The position numbers and the translations under genes are program-made. Shown piece after piece: positions 1 through 10,451 of a stretch of DNA of 64,000 nt. Numbering within the stretch: position 1 is the first letter of the stretch; the number at the start of each line of letters is the position of its first letter. The notes below the pieces were generated by a model. That model was given only the letters and a program-made list of their open reading frames with translations. It was not told the DNA's origin and did no database searches. The stretch comes from Neoceratodus forsteri (Eukaryota; Chordata; Ceratodontiformes; Ceratodontidae). The DNA lies in contig CM057451.1 in assembly GCA_016271365.2 (NCBI GenBank), positions 371,835,501-371,899,500 of the forward strand, in the 5' to 3' direction.

Positions 1-1131
1 AGGTGCTTGTGGCTCTTCCTCGGCTGTTCGGGTTCTAACCTTGACCGAGATTGGGGAAGCCGACTCGGTCGCTCAGCAGAATCGGTGAAAACCGTGAGTC
101 CGGAACCGGGACCTCGATGGGGACACCAGCGGACTGGGTCTCCTCATCGGGGAACACAAGGACCGGAGTCCTCTCCAAGGAGTCGTCGACCGGGACCGGC
201 GACAGCAGGTCAACTGGATCAAGAACAATCTCGACCTCATCGGCCACATCATCGATCATCTGGCCACACGGAAGATCCGTGAAGCCTGTGGCTGAGGAAG
301 CTATCTCGACCGAGGTCGACACCGCATGCTCCTGGGACTGTGACCTCTCTCGGTCCCAAGAGTGCCTCCTCTGAGATGAAGACATGCTCGGTTCCTTATC
401 TCTTTTACGAGACAGGGAGGAGTGTGGGCCTGTGGGCGCCTCTCTCTGGGTGGGGAGAGACTGGCACAACTCCTTGAAGGAACCTGTGAAGGTGGAGCCC
501 AGGTTAAGTGGAACGAAAGAGCTTAGATTGTCTGAAGCCCGGGCGGCTTCTTCTTCGAATGCCTTCATGCGTTCCAGCTGCACGGTGGAACCCGCGGCCA
601 CGGAAACCGCCCACCTAGCCTCCTTGGACTTCACCTGAGGATTCCTTTTCTCCGATCTCCCTAACTTTAAACATGCCAGGCAGTCGTCCAGAACGTCGGG
701 ATGGAAGGCCAAGCAATGGTTGCAGAACGAGGTGTCATTGCCGACACCTAGGCAGTAGACGCACGTGAGATGGGGATCTGTGTACGACATCTTCTGGCTG
801 CAAGGACATCGGTGAAATCCTGTAGAAGATTTCTCTTCCATGATCGAGGATGCAAAAGCACTATCGCTAACTCGGCCGAGTTTTAATTTCGGTAACACCG
901 AAGTTTTGAAAGCCAGGGCCTATGAAATACATGAGCACGAGGGAGGCAACCTGTATCTTCCAGCGGAAAGGAAGATCTGGCGTCATGGGGCGGAGCCAAG
1001 GTATATACCACCCGGGTGGGTGGGAGGAGCCAGCTTGAAGACTTCCGGCAAGATTTAAAAGGGAAGGGGACATGCCAAATAGTGTGGATGAACAACATAT
1101 CCACGATCCTAGAAACAGTGTTTTTCACAGT
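1..1131 (-). mobile_element. DIRS-type retrotransposon, 5' (sense) end, cut by window edge
   Basis: This is the sense-strand start of a DIRS element of the same family as the full copy at 32107-37534. The terminal inverted repeat lies at about 960-1131 and has the same landmarks as the repeat at 37380-37534: a GGGCGGAGCC box, a CACCCGGGTGGGTGGGAGG stretch and GTGTGGATGAACAACATAT near the tip. The gag start lies inside it. RT and recombinase would lie to the left, outside the window. Confidence 0.8.
35..898 (-). pseudogene. DIRS gag-like ORF1, N-terminal part
   Basis: A 287-residue open frame, probably gag (ORF1) of a DIRS element, the nucleocapsid-like protein of the retroelement particle. 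After about 25 residues comes a Cys cluster (CPC, then CVYC, then CNHC within about 45 residues) that is shared with the other gag starts at 8295, 16917 and 42381. A Ser/Arg-rich charged stretch follows, and then acidic sequence. The frame ends near 35. Gag proteins of this family in the window are longer, so this is truncated or broken. The real initiation codon may be the internal Met at the Cys cluster. Confidence 0.6.
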
Positions 1132-1518
1132 CCAAACCAAGAACTAGGGTTGAAGCATATAATTATGGTACATGTGTTATCCCCCCACCCCACCCCCTTT
1201 GCTGTTTTAAAGCCTGCATTTCTTTCAAATAACTCAAGGAATCTTGTTTTAATTTGTTAGGGGGTTCTTAGTCTTATCATCCAGATGAATTATGATCAAG
1301 CCTGACCACCACAACAAGGTGACCATCTCATTAGTAAGGAAAAAGCATCACATTTTACCTTGCAATTCTGAGCAGAGGTTCCCCTGCTCTCTGTCTTATG
1401 GGGAAACCATTCTCTGGCTTACTTGCTTATATTGTGTGCTCTGGCCAATAAGAGGCTCACAGGTGATTACTGAGGAGCTCACCAATTAGGAGAAGGCCAC
1501 AATTCTCCCGAATGCAAT
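1132..1518. other. Unassigned intronic sequence
   Basis: About 390 bp between a DIRS end and a hairpin repeat. It includes a short C-rich run near 1180-1200. I see no open frame, tRNA-like promoter or known repeat signature. Confidence 0.5.
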
Positions 1519-1640
1519 TCAATATTAAGGGTTTCACAAGCTCAACCCATCACATTTACAATGCATCTTTGCACCCCCATAAATTTACAAAGATGCACTG
1601 TAAATGTGATGTGTTGAGCTTGACAAACCCTTAATATTGA
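1519..1640. repeat. Long hairpin (MITE-like inverted repeat)
   Basis: Two arms of about 53 bp (1519-1571 and 1588-1640) are near-perfect reverse complements around a 16-bp loop. The outer ends read TCAATATTAAGGG and CCCTTAATATTGA. This is the shape of a foldback MITE or a small palindromic transposon. No flanking target duplication is obvious and no superfamily can be assigned. Confidence 0.75.
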
Positions 1641-1684
1641 CTAACAAGGGGTTGGAGTGAGCCCAGGGGATGGAGGGTGGGTGT

Positions 1685-1790
1685 GTGGATCAATGGTGAA
1701 GATATTCCTAGATGATAAAGAATCTGTATATCTTCCAGGAATTAATCTTCACCATTGATTCACATGAAAGGGTTAGAGTACCAAGCTCAG
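1685..1790 (-). repeat. DIRS internal complementary region, degenerate
   Basis: Two inverted copies of a TGGTGAAGAT/ATCTTCACCA motif flank a central TATATCTTCC, which is the layout of the better-preserved ICR at 54887-54990. In DIRS elements the ICR lies just downstream of the recombinase gene and is complementary to both element tips. Here the YR stop lies at 1834, immediately to the right, as expected. The 3' terminal repeat that should lie further left is missing. Confidence 0.65.
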
Positions 1791-1833
1791 ACTAAAGTCC
1801 CCCTGGATCAGAGCGGTAGGAACCGAGGCTCAC

Positions 1834-2790
1834 TCAGGACAAAAGTCCATTGAAGATGGTCCTGCCAAAGAGTGCATGCTGCCTGGCATGGACATGCAGG
1901 GCACAGTGCTTGACAAAGGTGTGCACTGTGCTCCAAGTTGCAGTTCTGCAACTATCACTGACAGGAACTGAGTGAATCTCTGACAAGGATGTGGCAACCA
2001 GTCTTATGGAGTGGGGCATGTACCTGGTCTTCCAACTTGACCTGCGCCATAGCACAGCAATGATAAAGGCAACTGACAATCCAAGCAGAAATGCATTTGA
2101 TAACAGGTTGTCCTGTAAGAGCTACTCTGAGTGCTTAAAGTCCTTAATTCTGTCAAGGTAGAACTCCAGGGCGCTCCTGACATCCAGCGAATAAAGAATG
2201 CACTCTCCTTCATTCTGGAAGTTAGGAAAGAATACAGGCAGCACACGAGGCTGCTTTAAGTGAAACTCCGATACCACCTTGGGTAAAAACTTGGGGTGTG
2301 TGTGAAGAACTACCTTGTCTGTGTGGAAAACACTATACAGAGGATCAGCGACCAAAGCATGAATCTCAAATACTCTGTATGCAGGGGCAATGGCCACGAG
2401 GAAAGCCGTTTTCCATGTTATGAATTTTAGGTCACACGTGGTCATGGACTCAAAGGGCTTATGGGTGAGCATGTCCAACACAAGGCTGATATCCCAGGTG
2501 GCCACAGGTTTTCTGATCAAAGACCTTCTGTGCAAAATGTTCTTCAAAAACCTCTTGGAGAGGCAGCTGGGCTAGAGAGGTTCTCTACAGGCCTGTGGTA
2601 CATTGAAACAGCGCACAAATGGCCCTTAACTGTGGACTACTGCAAGCCTGCACCAGACAGGTCCAACAAGTACTCAAAAAACCTTTGTCTGGTGGGCACT
2701 GGAAGGGCCCATGTGAGTTCTAGAGCACCACACAGGAAAACGTTTCCACTTGGTTGTGTAGGTCTTCCTGGTGGAAAGTTTACGAGCCAC
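1834..2790 (-). pseudogene. DIRS tyrosine recombinase (broken)
   Basis: Remnant of the recombinase that integrates the circular DNA of DIRS elements. One frame (2547-2122) carries the segment around PVATWDISLVLDMLTHKPFE and a decayed version of the first catalytic-Arg region (AYRVFEIHAL where the intact copy has ACRVSEMHAL). A second frame (2079-1834) holds the C-terminal part with HTFVKHCALHV, in which the catalytic Tyr of HTFVKHYALDV at 55.1 kb is replaced by Cys. Frameshifts separate the pieces and the nucleophile is lost, so it is dead. Confidence 0.75.
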
Positions 2791-4285
2791 CAGAAGAATT
2801 TCAGAGACCCTCTAAGATACTCTATACCTGTTTACCTGTATCTTTTCAGGAGCCAGGCCTGGAGGTGAAGGGAGCGCATACTGGGATGGATCAGGGACCA
2901 CAGAGTCAGAAGGTGCATCCTGAGGGGAAAGGTCCTCAGAGTACTGGCTGACAGCCTATTGAGTAGAGGAAACCACAGCTGTTGAGGCCAACACGGGGTA
3001 ACCAGAATCATCTTGCCCCCTATGACTCTAGCTTGAGAAGTACCCTCTGAACTAGAGGAATTGGCAGAAATGCGTACAGAAAAAGGTTTGTCCACTGCAG
3101 CCTGAATGCATACTGACAGAAAATGCCATGTCCTGGATTTCTGGAGCAGAACTGAGGCAGTTTGGTGTTGAGTGGGGACCCATAAGGTCCATATCTGGGG
3201 TTCCCCACTAATCAAACATCAACTGCCAGACGTCTGGTACAAATGACCACTCGTGAGGATTGGCTCCTGTTTGGCTGAGCTCATCTGCTAGAATGTTCTG
3301 AGCCCTTGGTAAGTTGATTGCCTGGATCAGAACACACTGCTCCCGACAGCATTCCTACTCTCTCCTTGTTTCTCTGCAAAGAGGGTAGAAGTATGCTCCC
3401 CCTTGCCTGCTGATGTAGTACATGACAGACTTGTCTGTCTGCATGCGTACTATCTTGTGGCTGATGAGATCCACGAGGGCTTGAAGGCCACACAGAACTG
3501 CTCATTTCCAACATACTGATGAGGAGATGGGACTCTACAGGGGTCTAAACTTCTTGAGTGTGATGCCCCTGATAATGGGCTTCCCATCCTATCAGAGATG
3601 TATCTGTGGTGAGGTTTAGTTGAGGCTCCAGCTGAGAGAAGGGGAGACCCTGGAGTAGGTTGTCCTCCCATGTCCACCACACAAGAGAATGAAGCAGAGG
3701 CTTTGTCACCTTGATGGGGTAGGACTGAGGGTGCAATGCTGGGCGATGACTGTGTGCTGAGCATCCACTGGGTGTCCTCATATGCAGTCATGCCAAAGGC
3801 ACAGTGAACACTGCGGAGGCTATCAGGCCCAAGATGTGCTGCACGGGATGCGCCTGAACCGACTCGTGCTCCACTATGTAATGCGCAATCTGAAGGACCG
3901 CTTTTCATCTGTCCTCTAGAAGGAAGACCCTGGCTCTAGTGGTGTCTAGAAAAGACCCTATAAAGAGAAGCTGCTAAGAAGAATGAAGCTGTGACTTCTC
4001 TAAACTCAAATGGACTCTCATGGAGGTAAGGAACTGAGAGGTTGTGCTTGGATGGACTGGCTAGTAGTCAGTCATCCAGATAGTGAAAAACTTGGGAGTC
4101 CGAATTTTCTTAGGTGTGCCACGAGGATGGAAAAGCACTCTGTAAAGACTCGAGGCACTGAGGATAGCGCAAAAAGCAGGACTTGGGAACTAATAATGCG
4201 AACCAGCACCATAAAGTGGAGAATTTGTGATGGCTGGGGTACACTAAGATATGCTGACAAGCACCCTGCATGCCCAAGAAACCTA
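2791..4285 (-). pseudogene. DIRS RT-RNase H fragment (broken)
   Basis: Decayed reverse transcriptase and RNase H, spread over several frames. Recognisable pieces include SSVPRVFTECFSILVAHLRK (RT, near 4130), the RNase H region around 3500-3900 (for example PHHRYISDRMGSPLSGASHS, which parallels the RNase H metal-binding region of the copy at 56.8 kb), and the stretch about 3020-3215 that parallels FCQDAFRLRWTKLFLYAF in that copy. Many stops and shifts are present. Confidence 0.65.
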
Positions 4286-4298
4286 CCCACCAAGTGAA

Positions 4299-4668
4299 TC
4301 ACCTGCAGGGGATCAGTTTGGGCTTGGTCGCACTGACCAGAAGGCCCAAGTCTCTGGAGGGCCTGGACCACTCCACAGCCTCTTTGGATGGCCCAGCTAT
4401 CAGCCAATCATCCAGGAAGGGGTACACCCTGATCCCCTGGCACCGGAGGAATGCTGACATGCACCTGGAGAAGACCCTCGGCGATGAGAAGAGGCCAAAA
4501 GGTGTGACCTGGAACTGATAAGAGAGCCCCTTCAATGTGGAATCCAAGGTACTGCCAGTGGGATGGATGGACTAGAATGTGGAAGAATGCATCTTGGAGG
4601 TCCAGAGAGCAGAACCATATGTCCTGCTCCAGAGATGGGATTATCTGGTTCAATGTGACCATGCTGAA
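4299..4668 (-). pseudogene. DIRS copy D reverse transcriptase, middle part
   Basis: This carries the RT palm: SLDLQDAFFHILVHPSH (motif A) in one frame and, after a frameshift near 4500, FSSPRVFSRCMSAFLRCQG followed by the polymerase box PFLDDWLIA. The LDD catalytic pair is preserved. The sequence ends at KPKLIPCR near 4300, where it meets the other DIRS family. Confidence 0.75.
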
Positions 4669-5764
4669 ATGAAAATTATGTACCTACTGTAATTCTTGAT
4701 GATCTCTTGTATCTTCACCATTCATTACTGATGGGTGTAAGCCGGAGGCGCGCACCTGTATGGGAGGTTTTTTTTTTGGTGTCAGCGCCAACCGAGCTGC
4801 ACACAAGTCTGATGCATTTCGTGGCGCATGAGGGTTGGCTGTTAGGTGCCGTGGACTCCTCCTCCACCCCAGTTCTGTTCTGCTGGAGAGGAAAAAACAA
4901 AAGGGGGATAGAGAAAACCAAGGTGAGGCAAGATAGCCGAGAGATAGGGAAAGGATATAAACTGAAAAAGGATTAAACTGACCGAGGACAGAGGGATTGG
5001 ACTCCGCCCCCCCCAAGTGGCCATAGGGCCCTAACCCTTAGGCGGCTGCACAGGAAAAAGGAGAAAGAGAAGAGAGAGAAAGAGAAAACAAGCATGGGGG
5101 GGAAGGGTGCTGGAAGACCATTGGCTTATTTTAGCCTCAAAAACCTGAAACATATGGAGACACAGGAGCAAAGATCCCATCAACTTCAGGGACCACTGAA
5201 CAGGGGTCCAGAACAAGAGAATTTGAAATGGTCTTGAAGAACATAAAACATGGTGGAGTCAGCCACCTCTGCCCACCCCAATCCATGTTTGGGATGAAAG
5301 TTCCGGAACATGGCCCTCTATAGTTGATCACCTGATGGTTTAGTCAAGGGGGAAAAGCCCTTTAAACAGGAGAGGGCTCTGTCTAGAATGACCTCTAAAA
5401 GCAGAGGGGAAGCTAGAAAGGAGAAGGGGGAGGAAAATCTCTACGGGTTCTCCCATGAAATGCACTGATGCAGTCCCCACTTCAAGATGATGAAAACAAG
5501 CGGAAACATCTGTGCCAAATTAAGGAAGACACCACAGTGCACCCCACTGAGAATCCCAGGGAGTTCCCTCCGAGGCCAGGGCGAAGACTATACTCACCAC
5601 CCCCCTAGGATGGGCACTCTGTGACTTTTTAAAGAAGGAAACAGAGGGCCCTGAGGTACCAAGGGGACTCTGCCCCCAACTGGCCTCAAAGAGGGGGACG
5701 GCGAGCAGGATGGAGGTGGCACCCAAGAACTGAGGCCCAAGAGGGGAAGGTGGGCAGGAATCAG

Positions 5765-5875
5765 TAATGAATGGTGAAGATACAAGAGGAGATCAAGAAT
5801 TACGGTAGGTACATCATTTTCATATCTTCCCTTGTCAATCTTCACCATTCATTACTGCTGGGTGAGTACCAAGCC
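5765..5875 (-). repeat. DIRS internal complementary region
   Basis: Plus strand: AATGAATGGTGAAG, then AAGAATTACGGTAGGTAC, then TTTTCATATCTTCCC, then CTTCACCATTCATTACTGC. The first half matches the element's left tip and the second half its right tip, joined at CAT. This is the circle-junction arrangement diagnostic of DIRS elements. Confidence 0.8.
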
Positions 5876-5974
5876 CGTGGAGGGGACCGGCCACTGCTCT
5901 GTGGGAAGAGATTCCCTCAGCCTCCTGCAGGGGAGACGCAGGAGGGAGAGACCCTTCTGCCATACTAGGTCAAC

Positions 5975-8295
5975 ATGGCCTAAGGCTGGTCAGGCCAAGA
6001 AGGTGTCCCCTGTGGCCGGGGGGACGGAAGATGCCCCTGAAGATTCCTCCACGCCCTGCAAGAGAAAAGATGGGTCCCCTGGAAAGCAGAAGAAATCACC
6101 CTACGTTGAGCAATGGGTGACAATCTAGACAAGCGAAGGAATGCCATCCACCTAATGCAGATCGCTGTCCCTGCTACTCTGGAGGCCACCTCACTGGTGT
6201 CGTACGATGCCCTTGCTTGGTGCCTTGCAAGCTCCAGACCCTGTGCAGAGAAGGCAATGGCTTGCCTAGATTCCTCCAGATCAGGCAAGGATGCTAAAAC
6301 CTGCGTTGGCATCGACCACAGGTGCCTGTTGTAGGCAGCATGGTGAGCCTGATGTGAGCTGATGCAGAGTAACACACAAACTGAGGAGAAACTCTTCTAC
6401 CACACCGGTCAAATTCCACGGAATCCAGATCCGGTGGCTGGTCATGTACCGGGTGTTGAAGCCCGGAAAGAGTGTCTAAAGCAGTCAGCCACGAGGGTAG
6501 GTGAGGCAGAGAACCAAGAGACTCCTGGGGAGTGCAATACCTCCTATTGTAGTCCGCTGAGGCCGGGGATGAGGTGGTTGGAGACTGCCAGGTGCGGCTA
6601 GACACTTCCTGGAAGGGAACAGGCCAGGAAGACACCACCAGGTGGTTGGCACTGAACTCATTCAGAAAAGAGTGAGTCTCCCGTTCGGTAATGCATCTTA
6701 CCACATGGGAGATGTGGAGCTCTGAACTAACCTCGAAAGGAATCACTGATATTCAGTGAAATCAGCGTCAGGGGAAAGATAGACAGAAAGTTCCTTTTCC
6801 TCAGATGAGGAAGTAGAGGAGCTCAGATGTTGAGTCCTCCTGCGGTGGGAGAGACTGGCGAAAGTCCTGCTTGCCCATAGCTCTAACATACCTAGGGAAG
6901 GCCGCTGCAGTGGCCCTGAATGTCTCCCTGGTTAAAAGTCCCATAGGGCCCACATGGCCTGGGAGAGGGGGAGGAGTCTGCAGAGGGATTGGAGAAGGGC
7001 ACCGCACCGAAAATGCCCAGACTCTGCCAGGTCTTTGAGACCCTAGAGTAGATCCTCTCATACGGGGGGGTGCAGGGGTCGATCCAGTCAGCGGACCCTG
7101 CAAATGTGAAAACAAATCCTGGCTGAGCCCTGAGGGAGAATCTCCCCTGTGGTGTGACTGAGGCTGCATGGTTCCAGAAGGGCAACCCACAGCGCTGCTT
7201 ACTAAGGGTGCCCCTCAAGACTCTAAGGAGGAGAAGTGGGGGTCAGCACTGCGACTCCTCGCTACCCCCCAAAGGGTAGTGGATGAAGGCCTCCACACCT
7301 CACCCTGGCCTCTCAACTCCTTGGACTCTGAGGTTGCTCTCTTCCTCAAACCCAGCGACAAGGAGTCCCCCAAACCCGCAGGTGCTCCCCCCAAGGGAGG
7401 CCACAGAAGAGGAGGTCCCCGGCCCTACCAAGGAGGCCATGGCAGCACCAGAGACGACAGCTGCTTCAGTCCAGGCCCCCCCCCCCCGAGACTGCTATCC
7501 ACCGCAGTGCCCCCCAAAACCGGAGTCTGCGTGGGGGCTGCAAAGACCACAGACTCTGGGGAGCCTGGTGCCATGTCCAAAAAGACTCACCAACTCCGAG
7601 GAGTCGGGGTGCCAGTCCATATCGGCCAGCGAGTCATCCGCTTCTCAGGTGGAGACCACACAAACCACCACACTAGCGACCCAGGGAGCTCTTTTACCAA
7701 CGGCACCACGAATGGTGCCGCTGCAGGACACGGCACCGCCCGCGGCAGCACCTCTATCACCAACACCACGAACGGCACCTGATCCGGCAGCACCATCAGG
7801 CGGCACCGAGAGTCCACCAGTGCCAGGCCCAGCAGCCGTGGGCTGCAACATCGAGGGAGCCTGCACCTATGAGGAGGTGACTGCCATAGTGGTGCCCTCG
7901 ACCTGGCTCCGCAGGGAACAGAGACGATCCTCCGGCACCGCAAAAGAAACATCCTCAATGGCAAGGCTGGAATCAGAGGAGTTTTCCTCCTCACCTGGCC
8001 ATATAGACCCAGGAGAGGACCCAGAAGCAGGGTCAAGAGATCTTGCCATGGCATCCTTAAAGCGATGCTTTAGTCTGAAAGTTGGCGGGGCCCTGCTGAC
8101 TTTAAATGTGCGGATCTCAAGAACACGGCGATCCGTGGAGAAACAGGCGTTGCAGTTATCCATATCGTGGTTAGGACCCAGGCAACACAGACAAACATCA
8201 TGTCAGTCCGTAACAGAAAAATGCCAGCCACAGGGGCACTGACGCATGGGGGCATGGGCCGCTTTGGATTTTCTTTTATCCCCTGAACCAGACAT
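5975..8295 (-). pseudogene. DIRS gag-like ORF1 of the gag-only element (broken)
   Basis: The reading starts at ATG 8295 with MSGSGDKRKSKAA. A Cys cluster follows (CPCG, then CLCC, then CNAC), with a stop where other copies read on. The middle is Ser/Pro/acidic, with degenerate Gly/Ala/Val repeats around 7650-7850. The C-terminal third (6375-5980) contains HQARASYDTSEVASRVAGTA and a PF.G..LF-like motif (AFQGTHLF) seen in every DIRS gag here. It is broken into several frames. It is probably the particle protein of a non-autonomous element. Confidence 0.65.
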
Positions 8296-8479
8296 GACGC
8301 AAAAGAAATTTTACAAAACTTCACAGAAAAAGGACACGGTCCCATCGGTAGAAATAAAAGGAACGGGCTTACTGGTTTCCAACGGCGTCTGGTGAATTCA
8401 GAACTGGGATGGAGACAAAGAAGACAGGAAATGGCGTCGAATGGCAAAGACCTAGTGACGCACATGAAAATTTCTGGTA

Positions 8480-8697
8480 ACTTGCACAGCAGGTGCGACC
8501 CTGACAGCAGGAGAAACAGAACTGGGGTGGAGGAGGAGTCTGCAGCGCCTAACAGCCAACACTTGTGCGCCACGCAATGTGTCAGCCTCGTGAGTGGCGC
8601 AGACTCCTCCAAAAAAAAAAAAAAAAGCTCCCGTACAGGTGGGCGCCTCCGGCTTACACCCAGCAGTAATGAATGGTGAAGATTGACGAGGGAAGAT
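8480..8697 (-). repeat. DIRS 5' terminal inverted repeat
   Basis: Reverse complement of about 4669-4990. Shared landmarks are CAGAACTGGGGTGGAGGAGG, CCAACA..TGTGCGCCACG, an A-run facing a T-run, GGCGCCTCCGGCTTACACCC, and AGTAATGAATGGTGAAGA at the tip. Confidence 0.8.
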
Positions 8698-9170
8698 TTT
8701 GCGCTTCCTGAGAAACTGATTCACATCTTGAAGATCCAGTATGGGGCGCCAGGCCTCCATCCTTTTCGGGACCAGAAAGTACCTGGGCAGTACCTGGTAA
8801 ATGGGCAGACTGGGTGGGCCAAGCAGTCCTCATCTGCCATCAAAGTCTATGTTTCTGTGTTTACTTGGACACAAATCCCTGGCTTACCATGAGACTGGGA
8901 TATGGACTAGGTCTTTCTTGAGGAGCTGAGCCACATCCTGAGTATGGCATCAGTAAGGTGGATCAGTTTTGAAGTCGAGAGACAATCCTCTGCCCACATC
9001 TAGGACCCATCTGTCCAAGGTAATTACAGACCAATGATGCCAGAAGTGGCACAGCTGACCTCCCACAGGGAGCTGAAGCAGGGACTGGATTGGCGGGAGG
9101 TGGACACCCCCCGAACTATCACTGGGCAGCTTTGAAGGGGGCACAAGCTGCTGCTGGAAGGGCATCACTA
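8698..9170 (-). pseudogene. DIRS copy D reverse transcriptase, N-terminal part
   Basis: Frame 9168-8950 contains GGQLCHFWHHWSVITLDRWV, the conserved N-terminal RT signature of DIRS elements (compare GGRLTHFYNQWKSITLDKWV at 57.9 kb). The next piece, WRPILDLQDVNQFLRKRK, runs to the insertion point at 8698 and resumes at 4668. Confidence 0.8.
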
Positions 9171-9441
9171 CTCTACCCTACCTTTTTTGGGACCCAGACC
9201 GGGTGAGCTTGGCCTTGGGGCACAAAGCCTGAAACTGCCCCTGCTGGGGCTGTTGCTACCGAGGCCGCTGCGATAGAAAGGGTCAAAACTGAGAAGGTTT
9301 CTTCTGTTTCTGCCCTTTCTGGTCCTTCTAGGAGGAAGTCACAGTATCTAGGGTGGCACTGTACTTCCCAGTCCTTGTGAGGTGTCCATCCACCCCAGGG
9401 CCAAAGAGGTTGGTGCCCCAGAATGAAACAACCAATCTGTG

Positions 9442-9987
9442 CTAAATGTCCACTGTAAAGGTGCAGCTCCTCAGCCAGGCCATGAGATGCATCACGACAG
9501 CCGCTGCCATGACACGGACGCAGGAATCACCAATATCCTCATCTTGGACCTTTTTTACCATAAGCTGCTTGTCAGCAGACAGGTAAGGGAGGACTTTATC
9601 TAGCACTTCCATCAGGGAGTGACCTAAATGAGCCATCATCAGCACGCAACTCGCCTGACAGAGACTTGGGAAGGATGCAGTGTAAACTTTCTTCGCTGTG
9701 TGGCCAAGCTTTTTAGACTCCTTGTCAGAGGGCTTCTCCAACTTGTCCAAGTCCCCAGTATTGCTGGACTTGCGAAACACAGAGTCGGCAACCAGACTCT
9801 TGGCCAACAGGTGGTCCGAAAATCCAGACAAGGTGCCAGAAGGGACCGTGTGCTTGTGGAACATACAGGCTGAAGGTGCTGGGCACAAAGCTGGGTGCTG
9901 CCAAAACTCCAGCATCAGCCCAAGAATGGCCTTGGCCACAGCAAAGACAACCCCTGGGGATTTGTTCCTATCCAGGGCATCATACAA
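9442..9987 (-). pseudogene. DIRS copy D gag, C-terminal part
   Basis: A 181-residue frame that aligns by eye along its length with the gag at 35057-35986. Shared landmarks are CPAPSA, GFSDHLLA/GFSEHPSA, DKESKK/DKESRR, KVYTAS/KVYAAS, ALMAHF/LMMAHL and the AVVMHLMAWLR/AVAMRRRAWLR block. It is interrupted upstream by a CR1 tail at 9988. Confidence 0.75.
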
Positions 9988-10451
9988 AAAAGATAAAAAC
10001 TTGTTGGAGGGAGTTCAAAAGAGAGCAAAAAAAAAAAAAAAGCAAATTGAAACACACAGATTATGGGAACAGGTTACGGCAGTTAGGCTTATTCAGTATG
10101 GAGTATCGAAGGCTCAGAGGTGACCTGTGTACCGCTGTTAAGGCACCATCAGACACAAACCTGTGGGAAAACATAGGGCTAGTAAGAAACAATGATAGAC
10201 AAAATAGATTCCATCCACACCAGTTAAGGGCGGACATCTATAGAACAAATCAATGGGGTAACTGTTAAACCAAAGGGTTATTAATACATGGAACAGATTA
10301 CACTCACATGTAGTAAACAGCACTTCATTACAGTGTTTCAAGAAATCATTAGATGATTTAATGGGAGAAAAGAAATTTACATTTTACGGTGCATTGGACA
10401 AGTCCATATGGCCATTAGGCTCCCGACTTGTATTGTTTCTGTGATTCTGTG
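9988..10451 (+). mobile_element. CR1-like LINE, 3' end
   Basis: The RT C-terminus and 3' UTR of a CR1-superfamily LINE, truncated at the 5' end as is usual. It includes ACTTGTTGGAGGGAGTTC followed by a long A-run, and ends in TTTCTGTGATTCTGTG, which resembles the ATTCTATG-type 3' tail known from CR1. It interrupts the gag of DIRS copy D. Confidence 0.65.

Larger units (their letters stand above)
1685..4285 (-). mobile_element. DIRS-type retrotransposon, 3' half (RT-RNase H-YR-ICR)
   Basis: Fragment of a DIRS element closely related to the copy at 54487-60311. Read on the minus strand it has RT motifs from the DAYQHI region onward (about 4285-4050), RNase H (about 3950-2850), tyrosine recombinase (about 2790-1834) and ICR. 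The 5' side joins RT sequence of a different DIRS family at about 4285. No left or right terminal repeat is preserved. All frames are broken. Confidence 0.8.
4669..8697 (-). mobile_element. Gag-only DIRS element (non-autonomous), complete
   Basis: About 4.0 kb with a terminal repeat at each end (4669-4990 and 8480-8697; both hold CTTCACCATTCATTAC, or its complement, near the tip), an ICR at 5765-5875 and only a gag region between them (8295-about 5975). No RT, RNase H or recombinase lies between gag and the ICR. It sits inside the RT gene of copy D. The flanking RT codons are continuous if the element is removed, so both ends are well defined. The left junction carries ATG, as in the element at 54487; the right carries TTT. 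Confidence 0.8.

Noticed and set aside
7..638. Plus-strand open frames over the first gag
   Set aside because: They lie opposite the minus-strand gag, have no family resemblance and reflect GC-rich composition.
7283..8242. A 319-residue Pro/Thr-rich plus-strand protein
   Set aside because: It lies antisense to DIRS gag. The apparent low-complexity protein arises from the degenerate gag repeats read on the other strand.
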